This document shows, in pieces, positions 23,945 through 31,771 of a stretch of DNA of 33,383 bases; positions within the stretch are counted from its first letter, which is position 1, and every line of letters begins with the position of its first letter. The notes under the pieces are model-generated. The model made no database searches, had not been told where the DNA came from, and was given only the letters and a program-made list of their open reading frames with translations. The stretch comes from Streptomyces aurantiacus JA 4570 (GTDB lineage Bacteria > Actinomycetota > Actinomycetes > Streptomycetales > Streptomycetaceae), in contig NZ_AOPZ01000027.1 of assembly GCF_000414115.1 (NCBI RefSeq), positions 1-33,383 on the forward strand, read 5' to 3'. The position numbers were made by a program, and so were the translations under genes.

Positions 23945-25396
23945 ATGACCGATGCCACGGATGCCACCGAAGCCAGCGAAACGATCACCTACGACGTCGT
24001 GGTCCTCGGCGCCGGACCGGTCGGCGAGAACGTCGCCGACCGCGCCCGCGCGGCGGGCCTCAGCACGGCGATCGTGGAGAGCGAGCTCGTCGGCGGCGAG
24101 TGCTCGTACTGGGCCTGCATGCCCAGCAAGGCCCTGCTGCGCCCGGCCGTGGCCCGTGCCGACGCCCGCCGCGTCCCGGGACTGCGGCAGCTCGCCGAGG
24201 GCCCGCTCGACGCGGCCGCGGTCCTCGCGCACCGTGACTACTACACCTCGCACTGGAAGGACGACGGCCAGGTCGGCTGGCTGGACTCCATCGGCGTGGA
24301 CCTCTACCGCGGCCAGGGCCGCCTCGCCGGCACCCGCCAGGTCACGGTCACCGGCACCGACGGCACGCTCCGCCGCCTCACCGCCCGGCACGCCGTCGCC
24401 GTGTGCACCGGCAGCCGCGCCGTCGTGCCCGACCTGCCGGGCGTCGCCGACGCCAAGCCGTGGACCAGCCGCGAGGCGACCAGCGCGGACCACGTGCCCG
24501 GCCGCCTGGTCGTGGTCGGCGGCGGCGTGGTCGGCGTGGAGATGGCCACGGCCTGGCAGGCCCTCGGATCCCGGGTCACGCTGCTCGTACGCGGCGGGGG
24601 GCTGCTGCCGAAGATGGAGCCGTTCGCCGGGGAGCTGGTCGCGGACGCGCTGCGCGAGGCGGGCGCCGACGTCCGCACGGACACCTCGGTGACCGAGGTG
24701 CGCCGGGAGGGCGCCACCGTCACCGTCGGCCTCGACGACGGCACCTCCGTCGAGGCCGAGGAGATCCTCTTCGCGACCGGCCGCGCCCCGCGCACCGACG
24801 ACCTGGGCCTGGACACGGTCGGCCTGGAACCCGGCGCGTGGCTGCCCGTCGACGACAGCTGCAAGGTGGCCGGCAGCGACTGGCTGTACGCCGTCGGCGA
24901 CGTGAACCACCGGGCGCTCCTCACCCACCAGGGCAAGTACCAGGCACGCGTCGCGGGCGCAGCCATCGCGGCCCGCGCCCGGAAGACCCCCCTCCTGGAG
25001 ACCGACCGCTGGGGCGCGCACAGCGCCACCGCCGACCACGCCGCGGTCCCCCAGGTCGTCTTCACCGACCCCGAGGCGGCCTCCGCGGGCCTCACCCTCG
25101 CCGCCGCCGAGGCCGCGGGCCACCGCGTCCGCGCCGTCGACTACGACATGGCATCGGTGGCCGGCGCCGGTCTCTACGCCGACGGCTACCGCGGCCGGGC
25201 CCGCATGATCGTCGACCTCGACCGGGAGATCCTCCTCGGCGTGACCTTCGTCGGCCCCGGCGTCAGCGAACTCATCCACTCGGCCACGATCGCCATCGCG
25301 GGGGAGGTGCCCATCGAGCGTCTGTGGCACGCGGTGCCGTCGTATCCCACGATCAGCGAGGTGTGGCTGCGGTTGCTGGAGACGTACCGGGGCTGA
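23945..25396 (+). CDS. Pyridine nucleotide-disulfide oxidoreductase, class I
   Basis: A 483-residue flavoprotein of the lipoamide dehydrogenase/mercuric reductase family. The FAD motif is VVLGAGPVGENVA (residues 19-31). The redox disulfide is Cys53-Cys58 in GGECSYWACMPSK, which differs from the standard GGTCLNxGCxPSK. The NAD(P) motif is VVGGGVVGVEMATAW, the second FAD motif is LYAVGDVNHRALLTHQG, and the dimer-interface active site is HAVPSYPTISE with the conserved Glu. It is divergent from the thioredoxin gene, but it is not thioredoxin reductase, which is shorter. The substrate is unknown; it is often annotated dihydrolipoamide dehydrogenase. The ATG at 23945 gives the normal N-terminus. 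Confidence 0.92.
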   Translation: MTDATDATEASETITYDVVVLGAGPVGENVADRARAAGLSTAIVESELVGGECSYWACMPSKALLRPAVARADARRVPGLRQLAEGPLDAAAVLAHRDYYTSHWKDDGQVGWLDSIGVDLYRGQGRLAGTRQVTVTGTDGTLRRLTARHAVAVCTGSRAVVPDLPGVADAKPWTSREATSADHVPGRLVVVGGGVVGVEMATAWQALGSRVTLLVRGGGLLPKMEPFAGELVADALREAGADVRTDTSVTEVRREGATVTVGLDDGTSVEAEEILFATGRAPRTDDLGLDTVGLEPGAWLPVDDSCKVAGSDWLYAVGDVNHRALLTHQGKYQARVAGAAIAARARKTPLLETDRWGAHSATADHAAVPQVVFTDPEAASAGLTLAAAEAAGHRVRAVDYDMASVAGAGLYADGYRGRARMIVDLDREILLGVTFVGPGVSELIHSATIAIAGEVPIERLWHAVPSYPTISEVWLRLLETYRG

Positions 25397-25553
25397 GGGC
25401 CGCGCGGCGCGAACTGGCCAGGCGGTGGCCGGAAGTTGTCGCGGAGGCGGGCGCCGTGCCGCCGGATGATGTTCGTCTCCGCGAGGCGCCGATACTGTGG
25501 CCTGCCAGGAGAGCGGCGCGACGGTGCGCGCGCCCGGGGAGAGCGGGGGCAGG

Positions 25554-27821
25554 GTGGATCCCATATCGCTGGGGATGATCACGGCGACGCTGGCGGCGGT
25601 GGGGTCCGGCATGGCCAACGAGGCCGGGAAACAGCTGTACCTGCTCGTCGGAGGGCTCTTCGGCGGACAGGCGCGGGCACCCGAGAGGTCGGCCGAACTG
25701 GCGGCGCTCGCACCGCAGTTGCTGGAGGCGGCCCGCCGGGATCCGGTCGTGGCCGGGAGGCTCGCGGAGTTGCAAGGGCTGGCCCTGCGGACCTTCCAGC
25801 AGCCGATGGTGCTCTCCGTGACACCGCCGCCCCCGGCGATCCGGACGTTCGTCGACCGCCAGGAGCCCCTGCGCAGGCTGCGGCGCGAGGCCCTGCGCAA
25901 ACACGACGGGCGACCCCGCCGGGCACTGCTGTACGGGCCCGAGGGCATCGGCACCACCGGGCTCGCCGTGCAGTTCGGGGCGAGCGCGCACGACCGGTAT
26001 CCCGACGGGCGGCTGTACGTCGACCTCGCCGGCGGCCGGGCGGGCACGGGGCTCGACGCCGAGGCGGCGCTGCGGTCGGCGTTACGCGGCCTCGGCGTGC
26101 CGGACGGGGACATTCCGCCTGGGCCGGGGGACCGGGCCGCACTCTTCCAGCGGCTCGTCGACGGGCGGCGGATGCTCGTCATCCTCGACCACGCCCACTC
26201 GGCGGCGCAGGCCGGCCCGTTGCTCGCGGCCTCGGCGGACGTGTTCACCGTCGTCGTCGCCCGCCGTCGGCTCCCCGGGCTCGACGCCGCGCCGATCGCG
26301 GTCGAGCCGCTGTCCAGACGCCACTCCCTGCACCTGCTGAAGGAGGCGGCGGGCAGCGACGTCGTGGGGCGGCTCGGCCCCGCGCTCCCGGCCGCGCTCG
26401 CGCGGTGCGCCGGATCGCCGTACGCGCTGTGGGCCACCGCCGCGCAGTGGGCAGCGGGCCTCGTCCCCGATGCCGGGACCCTCGTCCCCGATGCCAGGAC
26501 CCGCGTGCCCGACGCCGGGACCCTCCTCCCCCATGCCGGGCCCCGGACGGACGACACGACGGGCGGGGGCTCCGTGAGCGACGGCGACGCCTTTCTCGAC
26601 GACATCTACCGGGCCCTCGACCCGGGTCTCGCCCGGCTCTACCGGCGTGCGGCGCTGTGGCCCTGGCCCGCCTTCACGGCCGGGCCCGTCGCCGCCGCGG
26701 CGGAGGTGACGGAGGAGGCCGCGGGCGCGGGACTCGACTGCCTGGTCGAGCTCAGGCTTTTGGAAAGGGTCGGCCCCGGGCGTCACCGGTACCGGCCGCT
26801 GGTGCTCGGGCACGCGGAGCGCATGGCCTCACGGGACGACGGCGTCCCCGGGTGCTCCCGGGCCATGGAGCGCACCCTCCAGTGGTATCTGCGGTTCGCC
26901 GTGCAGGCCGACCTGGACGCCCTGCCGGAGCGCTGGCATCTGGGCGCCGCCTACGAGGGGGCCACCCCGGGAACGTATCCGGACAGGGGCCGGGCCCTGG
27001 CGGCGCTCCTCGACGAACTGGACAACCTCGTCCAAGCGGTGCTCGCCGCAGGGGAGTTCGGCTTCGGTGACACCGCCTGCTCCCTGATGGAAGCGCTGTG
27101 GGCGGTGCAGCTCAAGGCGGGCCGGCACGAGACGCTGCTGCCGGCGCTGCGGGCCGCGGCGCAGGTCGCGGACACGGTGTGCCCGGGCACGCGGATGGCC
27201 GGGCGCATGCACATCTACCTCGCCTCCGCCCTCATCGAGACGCTCGGCTTCGACGAAGCGGAGCGCGAGGCCGAGGCGGCCCTGGTCGCCGAGCGGCGCG
27301 CCGGGCATCTGCGCGGGCAGGCCACGGCCGTCGAGACGCTCGGCCGGGTCAAGCTGGCGCGCTGGGCGTTCCGGGAGGCCGACGACCTCTTCGCCGAGTC
27401 GGGGCGCATCGCGGACGGCATCGGTCCCGGGGACGACGGGGTCGACGACCTGCCGCGGATCCGGGCCCTGTTGCAGCGATTCCGCGGCCGGGCGCAGCGC
27501 GGCATCGCGCTCCGCGAGGGCCTGCCCCTGGACGAGGCGGAGGGGCGTCTCACCGACGCCATACGGTTCTTCGACGAGCGCGGAGAGCGGTACAACGGCG
27601 CCCGGGCCCGCACCGATCTAGCGGAGCTGTACGTCCTCAGCGGCCGGCGCGACGCAGCGCTGCCCTTGATCGACTGGGCCGTGCGGGCGCTGGCGGAGGA
27701 GAACGCCGGGTATCACGTCGCGTATCTGCGGGCGTTGCGGGACGGCGGTGCCGGTGGCGAAGGCGGGGAGGGCGGCCCGAACAGGGGTGGCGCCGGTTCG
27801 GCGGGCACGACGCCGACCTGA
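25554..27821 (+). CDS. STAND/NB-ARC-like protein with TPR-type C-terminus
   Basis: A 755-residue protein of the AfsR/NB-ARC-like group. A hydrophobic N-terminus (residues 8-38) may be a membrane anchor. The nucleotide-binding domain follows: LLYGPEGIGTTGLAVQFG (residues 126-142) in the P-loop position, RRMLVILDHAHSAAQA as Walker B with Asp212, VVVARRRLPGL, the LSRRHSLHLLKEAAG helix and CAGSPYALWA in the GLPLAL position. The P-loop lysine is replaced by threonine (Thr134), so ATP hydrolysis is doubtful. A winged-helix-like segment and about 300 residues of TPR-type helices follow. A 7-residue repeat lies at about residues 303-330. A GTG at 25497 is also possible, but it falls inside a TACTGT -10 candidate. 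The end overlaps the opposite gene by 109 bases. Confidence 0.8.
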   Translation: MDPISLGMITATLAAVGSGMANEAGKQLYLLVGGLFGGQARAPERSAELAALAPQLLEAARRDPVVAGRLAELQGLALRTFQQPMVLSVTPPPPAIRTFVDRQEPLRRLRREALRKHDGRPRRALLYGPEGIGTTGLAVQFGASAHDRYPDGRLYVDLAGGRAGTGLDAEAALRSALRGLGVPDGDIPPGPGDRAALFQRLVDGRRMLVILDHAHSAAQAGPLLAASADVFTVVVARRRLPGLDAAPIAVEPLSRRHSLHLLKEAAGSDVVGRLGPALPAALARCAGSPYALWATAAQWAAGLVPDAGTLVPDARTRVPDAGTLLPHAGPRTDDTTGGGSVSDGDAFLDDIYRALDPGLARLYRRAALWPWPAFTAGPVAAAAEVTEEAAGAGLDCLVELRLLERVGPGRHRYRPLVLGHAERMASRDDGVPGCSRAMERTLQWYLRFAVQADLDALPERWHLGAAYEGATPGTYPDRGRALAALLDELDNLVQAVLAAGEFGFGDTACSLMEALWAVQLKAGRHETLLPALRAAAQVADTVCPGTRMAGRMHIYLASALIETLGFDEAEREAEAALVAERRAGHLRGQATAVETLGRVKLARWAFREADDLFAESGRIADGIGPGDDGVDDLPRIRALLQRFRGRAQRGIALREGLPLDEAEGRLTDAIRFFDERGERYNGARARTDLAELYVLSGRRDAALPLIDWAVRALAEENAGYHVAYLRALRDGGAGGEGGEGGPNRGGAGSAGTTPT
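26460..26543. repeat. 21-bp in-frame tandem repeat in the STAND gene
   Basis: Four copies of a 21-bp unit, at 26460-26480, 26481-26501, 26502-26522 and 26523-26543, encode LVPDAGT, LVPDART, RVPDAGT and LLPHAGP. The first two differ by one base. The repeat lies between the nucleotide-binding domain and the following helical part, so it varies the linker length without changing frame. Confidence 0.85.
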
Positions 27822-29519
27822 CTGGGTGTCCCGCCGGTCCACACCGTCAGCCCGTCCGCCAGTTCGTCGAGGCCCTTGCCCGCCGCCAGCCACGCGTACA
27901 GCGCTGAGGCGCAGGCCCCCGGGTCCGCCGCGTGCGGGTCGGTGGTCAGGCGGAGCAGGCGCCGGTCGCGGGTGAGCGCGGTGCAGTCTCCGGGGCCGGT
28001 GATGTACGCGGCGAGGCCGCAGTGGGGGTGGCGGTCGAGGACCTCCGACGCCCAGGCGGCGGGCGGGCCGAACCGGAGGTCGTCCGGGGCGCCCTGGCGC
28101 AGGATCACATCGGCGAGGGTGAGGTCGCGCGGGTCCAGGGTGTCCTCGTGCACCGCGGTGTGCACCTCACCGTCGGCGTCCGGTTCGCCGCGCGGCTGCG
28201 CGTACCGGGCGACGTCGATCTCGCCCGCCCCGCGCAACCGTGTGATGACGCGCAGGGGAGCGGTGCGGTCGGGCGGCTCGTACGGGGGCAGGGGGAGCGG
28301 GTCCAGGAGCGCGGGTTCCGTGGGCTCCGGTATCCCCATCAGGCCGTAGAACGTGCGCCGCAACAGTCGGGCCGAGTCCCCGGGGGCGGACGACGTCAGC
28401 TCGGCGGGGCCGGGCACGGGGACGTGGTGGGCCGTGGCCGCGTCGAGCTGGGGCCGCAGGGGGCGGTACGGGTCGAGCCGGGGTGCGGCGCGGACGAACG
28501 CGGCGACGGGGGAGTCCTCGCCGAGGCCGTCCGACGCGGCCGCGCCGAGCAGTACCGGGGTGCCGAGGGCCGCGCTGTAGTAGGTCACCGAGCCGAAGTC
28601 GCCCAGCGTGATGTCGGCGGCGAGGAGGGCCTGACGCCAGCCGTGCAGCGGGTCGACCAGGGTCAGGCCGCCGCGGCGGGCCCGGTCGAGCCACATCCTG
28701 ATCTGGCCGGGGCCGTGTCCGTGCCAGATGTTCGGGTGCAGCACGGCGGCGACGCGGTACTCGTCGGCGGGCAGCTCGGCGGTGAGGCGGGGCAGCAGCG
28801 CGGGCAGCACGTCCTCGCCGCCGTCGCCGAACAGCGACTCGGGGTTCCAGGTGGAGTTGAGCAGGACGAGCCGCTGCCCGCGGCGCATGCCGAGGGCGCG
28901 GCGGAACCGGTCGCGGCGAGGGCGGGCGGCCAACAGCCGGTCGAAGCACGGGTCGCCCGCGAGGACGGCCGTCGCGGCGGCCTCCGGGCAGGCGGCCCGC
29001 AACCGCTCGACCTGCTCGGGGTGGGACAGCACCAGAGCGTCCGCGATGGGCCTGCCGTCGGCGAGCAGCCACTCCGGCGACAACCCGAACACCGGCTCCC
29101 GGCTCCCGGCTCCCGGCCTCCCGGCTCCCGGCTCCCGGCTCCCGGCTGCGGAGTCTCTTATTGTAGCCAACGCCGTGCGAGAGGATCGCCAAGTTCCCAT
29201 GGCAGGACTGGAGTTGGCCGCCGAAGCTGGCCGAGAGGGCCAGGTCCACGGGGGTGCGCAGGGCCTGGTCCCAGGGCAGCACCGGCACCCCGACCTCCGC
29301 CAGGAGTTCCGTGGTCCCCGCCCGGAACGCCGAGGAGCCCGTGCAGGTCGCGAGCAGTTGGACACGCAGGTCGTCACGGAAGAGGGGCAGCACGTCGAGC
29401 AGCCTGGTCGCGGACGTCACGTTGTGGACGATCAGCAGCACGTGGCGGCAGCGTCCGCGCGTCGCCCATCGCTCGGCCTCGTCGCCGACCGGCACGCGTA
29501 TCCACTCCGCCCGCCCCAT
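27713..29519 (-). pseudogene. Frameshifted CDP-glycerol glycerophosphotransferase-like gene, possible phase-variable locus
   Basis: The two halves of one protein lie in different minus-strand frames. From the ATG at 29519 the first frame gives MGRAEWIRVPVGDEAERW, RHVLLIVHNVTSATRLLDVLPL and AILSHGVGYNKRL. The second frame, from the repeat to the stop at 27713, gives VFGLSPEWLLADGRP, GDPCFDRLLAARPRRDRFR, LLNSTWNPESLFG, VLHPNIWHGHG and DITLGDFGSVTYYSAALGTPVLLG, as in CDP-glycerol:glycerophosphate transferase-like GT-B enzymes of wall polymer synthesis. Removing one base yields 601 codons. The break falls inside a 7-bp repeat at 29093, in the fourth unit, which has one extra C. As read, the product would be 450 residues with an unrelated end. 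Causes may be phase variation, true decay or an assembly error. The acceptor is unknown. Similar genes are often mislabelled initiation factor 2. Confidence 0.8.
29093..29147. repeat. Heptanucleotide tract CGGCTCC with one 8-base unit
   Basis: On the plus strand there are three perfect CGGCTCC units (29093-29113), one CGGCCTCC unit with an extra C (29114-29121), three perfect units (29122-29142) and a partial CGGCT (29143-29147). In the gene direction, three units encode REPGAGS in every reading frame, so the linker peptide is the same whichever frame is used, while the downstream frame depends on unit number. The extra C is exactly the base that puts the two halves of the gene out of frame; loss of one whole unit (7 = 1 mod 3) would also restore it. 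Confidence 0.95.
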
Positions 29520-29636
29520 GGGCCCCGTTTCCCCCTCGCGACTTCGTGCGTCCCGCGGACGCACGGGGCATCCGCCAGTCCGCAACGATAACCGCGCGCG
29601 AAGGCGGGGCGAACGGGACGTACGCGGAAGGCCGCG

Positions 29637-29936
29637 TCACCCCGCGCGGCGGATCTCCTGTCCGACCGGCTCCCGGTCGGCGGCGCCCCGCCGCTTGCGC
29701 CGCAGCTTGGCCAGCTCGCCCTCGTCCTTGCCGCCCCACACGCCCGACGTCTGACCGGACCGCAGCGCGTACGTGAGGCACTGGCGCGCCACGGGGCAGC
29801 GCTCGCACACTCGTTTGGCCTCTTCCTGGTCCCGTTCGGCCGGGCCGGTCGACCCGACCGGGAAGAAGAGATCAGGATCCTCGTCGGCACACGCGGCCCG
29901 TTGGATCCACTCCTGTCGCAGCGGTACCTCATCCAT
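29637..29936 (-). CDS. WhiB-like iron-sulfur transcription factor
   Basis: A 99-residue Wbl protein. Four cysteines, Cys16, Cys44, Cys47 and Cys53 (CADED ... RVCERCPVARQC), bind the [4Fe-4S] cluster. GVWGG at residues 65-69 is the family turn, followed by a basic DNA-binding tail (KLRRKRR). Wbl proteins act with the principal sigma factor in redox-linked developmental or resistance control. The ATG at 29936 is chosen because relatives begin just before the Trp of the QEWIQRAACADED segment; a TTG 33 bases upstream would add Ala/Pro residues. No RBS is visible for either. I cannot tell which Wbl class this is. Confidence 0.9.
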   Translation of the reverse strand: MDEVPLRQEWIQRAACADEDPDLFFPVGSTGPAERDQEEAKRVCERCPVARQCLTYALRSGQTSGVWGGKDEGELAKLRRKRRGAADREPVGQEIRRAG

Positions 29937-29970
29937 GCGGCGGCGGGTGCCCGGGGCCGGTGCGGGCAAA

Positions 29971-30012
29971 CGGAGTTCGGCGAATTCGCTTGTCGGCTAC
30001 ACGCGGAGTTCG
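29971..30012. repeat. Two 9-bp direct repeats upstream of the WhiB-like gene
   Basis: CGGAGTTCG occurs at 29971-29979 and 30004-30012, start to start 33 bases or about three helical turns. They lie 35-76 bases upstream of the WhiB-like ATG, where a regulator could bind both on one face. They may also be chance. Confidence 0.35.
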
Positions 30013-30021
30013 AGCCGCACG

Positions 30022-30080
30022 TGTTCGCCCCCCGCGGTTGGTGATCGCCCCTCGTGGTTGTGTTCGCCCCGTGGTTCACG
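30022..30080. repeat. Three imperfect 19-20 bp tandem repeats
   Basis: Copies at 30022-30041, 30042-30060 and 30061-30080 share TG(T/A)TCGCCCC, an optional short insert, then CG(C/T)GGTT or GTGGTT. They fill the gap between the end of the phosphotransferase gene at 30076 and the region upstream of the WhiB-like gene, and the third copy enters the coding end. Confidence 0.55.
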
Positions 30081-31107
30081 CCGCGTCCGCGAGGATCCCC
30101 TCCAGATGGCGCAGCGCCGTCGTCACCCGCGCGGGGTCCCGCTGGAAGAACGGGTCGTCCGGGACCGGCAGGGACCCCGCGAGCGCGATGCCGCGGCCCC
30201 GGGCCCATGTCGCGTCGTCGGCGCCGACCGCCGCGCGGAACGTGGCGCGGGCCGCCGTCGGCAGGAACATCCACGCGGGTATCAGGTCGCACGCCGGGTC
30301 GCCCACCGCCAGCGTGCCGAAGTCGATGACCGCGCTCAGGCGGCCGTCGACGGCGAGCAGGTTGCCGGTCGCGAGGTCGCCGTGCAGCCACACCGGCGGC
30401 CGGTCCCACGCGGGCGCCGCGAGGGCCTCCTCCCACACGGCCGTGACGGCGTCCGTGTCGACCATGCCCCGCAGCTTCGCGATCTTGGCGCGTACGGTCG
30501 AGTCGGCGGTCAGCGCGTCGCACTCGGCGCCGACCGGAGCGCCGCGGAAGGCATTGCTCCACTGCGGTTCCGGGCCGTCCGTCGCGTCGATCCGCTGGAG
30601 CGCCGTCACGAACTCGGCGAGTTCGGCCGCCGTACGATGCGGATCGGCCAGGCCGTCCGTCGTCGCGGGCTCGCCGTCGAGCCAGCGGCAGACCGACCAG
30701 GGGAAGGGGTAGCCCTCGCCGGGCTCGCCCTGGGCCAGCGGCTGGGAGACGGCCAACGGCAACCGCGGGGCCAGCAGGGGAAGCCAGCGCTGCTCGCGCT
30801 CGACCTGACCGACCCAGCGGGCGTAGCGGGGCAGCCGCAGCGCCATGTCGTCGCCCAGGCGGTACGTCGCGTTGTCCATCCCGGAGCGCGGCACCGGCCT
30901 GATCGGCAGGGGCGCCCACTGCGGGAACTGCGCGCGGAGCAGCCGCCGCAGCAGCGGCTCGTCGATGCGGACGTCGCCGTCGTCCTCGGCGTGCCCGCCG
31001 GCGTCGGCACCGTCCGCGCCGTCTTCGTCGTCCTCATGGTCCTCGAAGTCGTCGTGATCCTCGTACTCCTCGTACGCGAACGGCTTGCCGGCACCACCAG
31101 TTGACAC
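30076..31107 (-). CDS. Aminoglycoside phosphotransferase-family kinase
   Basis: A 343-residue APH/choline-kinase-fold phosphotransferase. The catalytic loop is WLHGDLATGNLL (His242, catalytic Asp244, Asn249) and the metal-binding DFG is IDFGTLAVGDPACDL (Asp262). The N-lobe shows SGMDNATYRLGDDMALRLPRY with the expected nucleotide-binding strand pair. Unusually, residues 13-45 form an acidic stretch rich in Asp and Glu (EEYEDHDDFEDHEDDEDG) that most relatives lack. The GTG at 31107 has GAGGAGA upstream. Related proteins phosphorylate aminoglycosides, macrolides or small metabolites, so resistance cannot be assumed. It stands alone, divergent from the crcB pair. Confidence 0.85.
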   Translation of the reverse strand: MSTGGAGKPFAYEEYEDHDDFEDHEDDEDGADGADAGGHAEDDGDVRIDEPLLRRLLRAQFPQWAPLPIRPVPRSGMDNATYRLGDDMALRLPRYARWVGQVEREQRWLPLLAPRLPLAVSQPLAQGEPGEGYPFPWSVCRWLDGEPATTDGLADPHRTAAELAEFVTALQRIDATDGPEPQWSNAFRGAPVGAECDALTADSTVRAKIAKLRGMVDTDAVTAVWEEALAAPAWDRPPVWLHGDLATGNLLAVDGRLSAVIDFGTLAVGDPACDLIPAWMFLPTAARATFRAAVGADDATWARGRGIALAGSLPVPDDPFFQRDPARVTTALRHLEGILADAA

Positions 31108-31272
31108 GGACTCTCCTCGACGGACCTTGACTCGAGCGGGCAGCGATCACCGGTCCGACCGTGGCGGCCGGACGGGCAAAGCCTCATCCCACCCACCGGA
31201 CGATCTCCTGTCCACCGAGTTTTTCCCGGCCGCGCCGACCGCCCCCGCACGCCCGCGCGTGACACCACGCGC

Positions 31273-31278
31273 CACAAT
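31273..31278 (+). promoter_or_regulatory. Candidate -10 for the crcB pair, leaderless
   Basis: CACAAT ends 7 bases before the ATG at 31286 and no Shine-Dalgarno sequence is present. There is no room for a crcB fluoride riboswitch in the leader, and none is seen. Confidence 0.35.
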
Positions 31279-31285
31279 GTGAGCG

Positions 31286-31771
31286 ATGAACGACCTGCGA
31301 GAACCGCGCGGTGGGCGGCCCGTCGCGCCCGCCGTGGCCGTTGCCCCGGGATCCGTCGTGGCCGCCGTGGCCGTCGGCGGCGCGGCCGGTGCCGCCGCCC
31401 GCTACGGCGCGGGGCTCCTGTGGCCGGACGAGCCGGGCGCGTTCCCCTGGACGACGTTCGGCGTCAACGCCGTGGGCTGCGCGCTGATCGGTGTCCTCAT
31501 GGTCCTGGTCACGGGGGCCCGGGCCCCCGTCCACCCGCTGGTGCGGCCGTTCCTCGCCACCGGGGTGCTCGGCGGCTTCACGACGTTCTCGACGTACGCG
31601 GTGGACACCGAGCGCCTGCTGGACGGCGGGCACCTGGGGACCGGCCTGGTCCACCTCGCGCTGACGCCGCTGACCGCGCTCGCGTCCGTGTGGGCGGCGA
31701 CGGTGGCGACGCGCCGGGCGGTGGCGCGGCGGCGGGCAGGGGCACGGCGAAGGGAGGCGGGCGGACGGTGA
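31286..31771 (+). CDS. crcB: Fluoride channel subunit CrcB/Fluc, first of pair
   Basis: A 161-residue Fluc-type fluoride exporter subunit. Four hydrophobic helices follow the family: [66 protein letters not shown] and a last helix from [18 protein letters not shown], each given here in part. The TTFGVN (pore Asn) and GGFTTFSTY (pore Phe, TM3 break) motifs are intact. A 20-residue N-terminal tail and an Arg-rich C-terminus ([18 protein letters not shown]) place both ends in the cytoplasm. The stop overlaps the second crcB as GTGA. Actinomycete pairs form heterodimers with opposite orientation. Confidence 0.93.
   Translation: MNDLREPRGGRPVAPAVAVAPGSVVAAVAVGGAAGAAARYGAGLLWPDEPGAFPWTTFGVNAVGCALIGVLMVLVTGARAPVHPLVRPFLATGVLGGFTTFSTYAVDTERLLDGGHLGTGLVHLALTPLTALASVWAATVATRRAVARRRAGARRREAGGR

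Noticed and set aside
23828..26605. Open frame running upstream of the thioredoxin gene for over 2.7 kb
   Set aside because: It is antisense to the oxidoreductase and STAND genes and passes through the sigma-R promoter; the thioredoxin domain begins at 23827.
27713..29519. Programmed ribosomal frameshift instead of a mutation
   Set aside because: There is no slippery heptamer of the X-XXY-YYZ kind with a downstream structure, and the needed shift is exactly explained by one extra base in the repeat. It remains possible but less likely.
31108..31285. Fluoride riboswitch ahead of the crcB pair
   Set aside because: No conserved pseudoknot motif is visible and the message appears leaderless.
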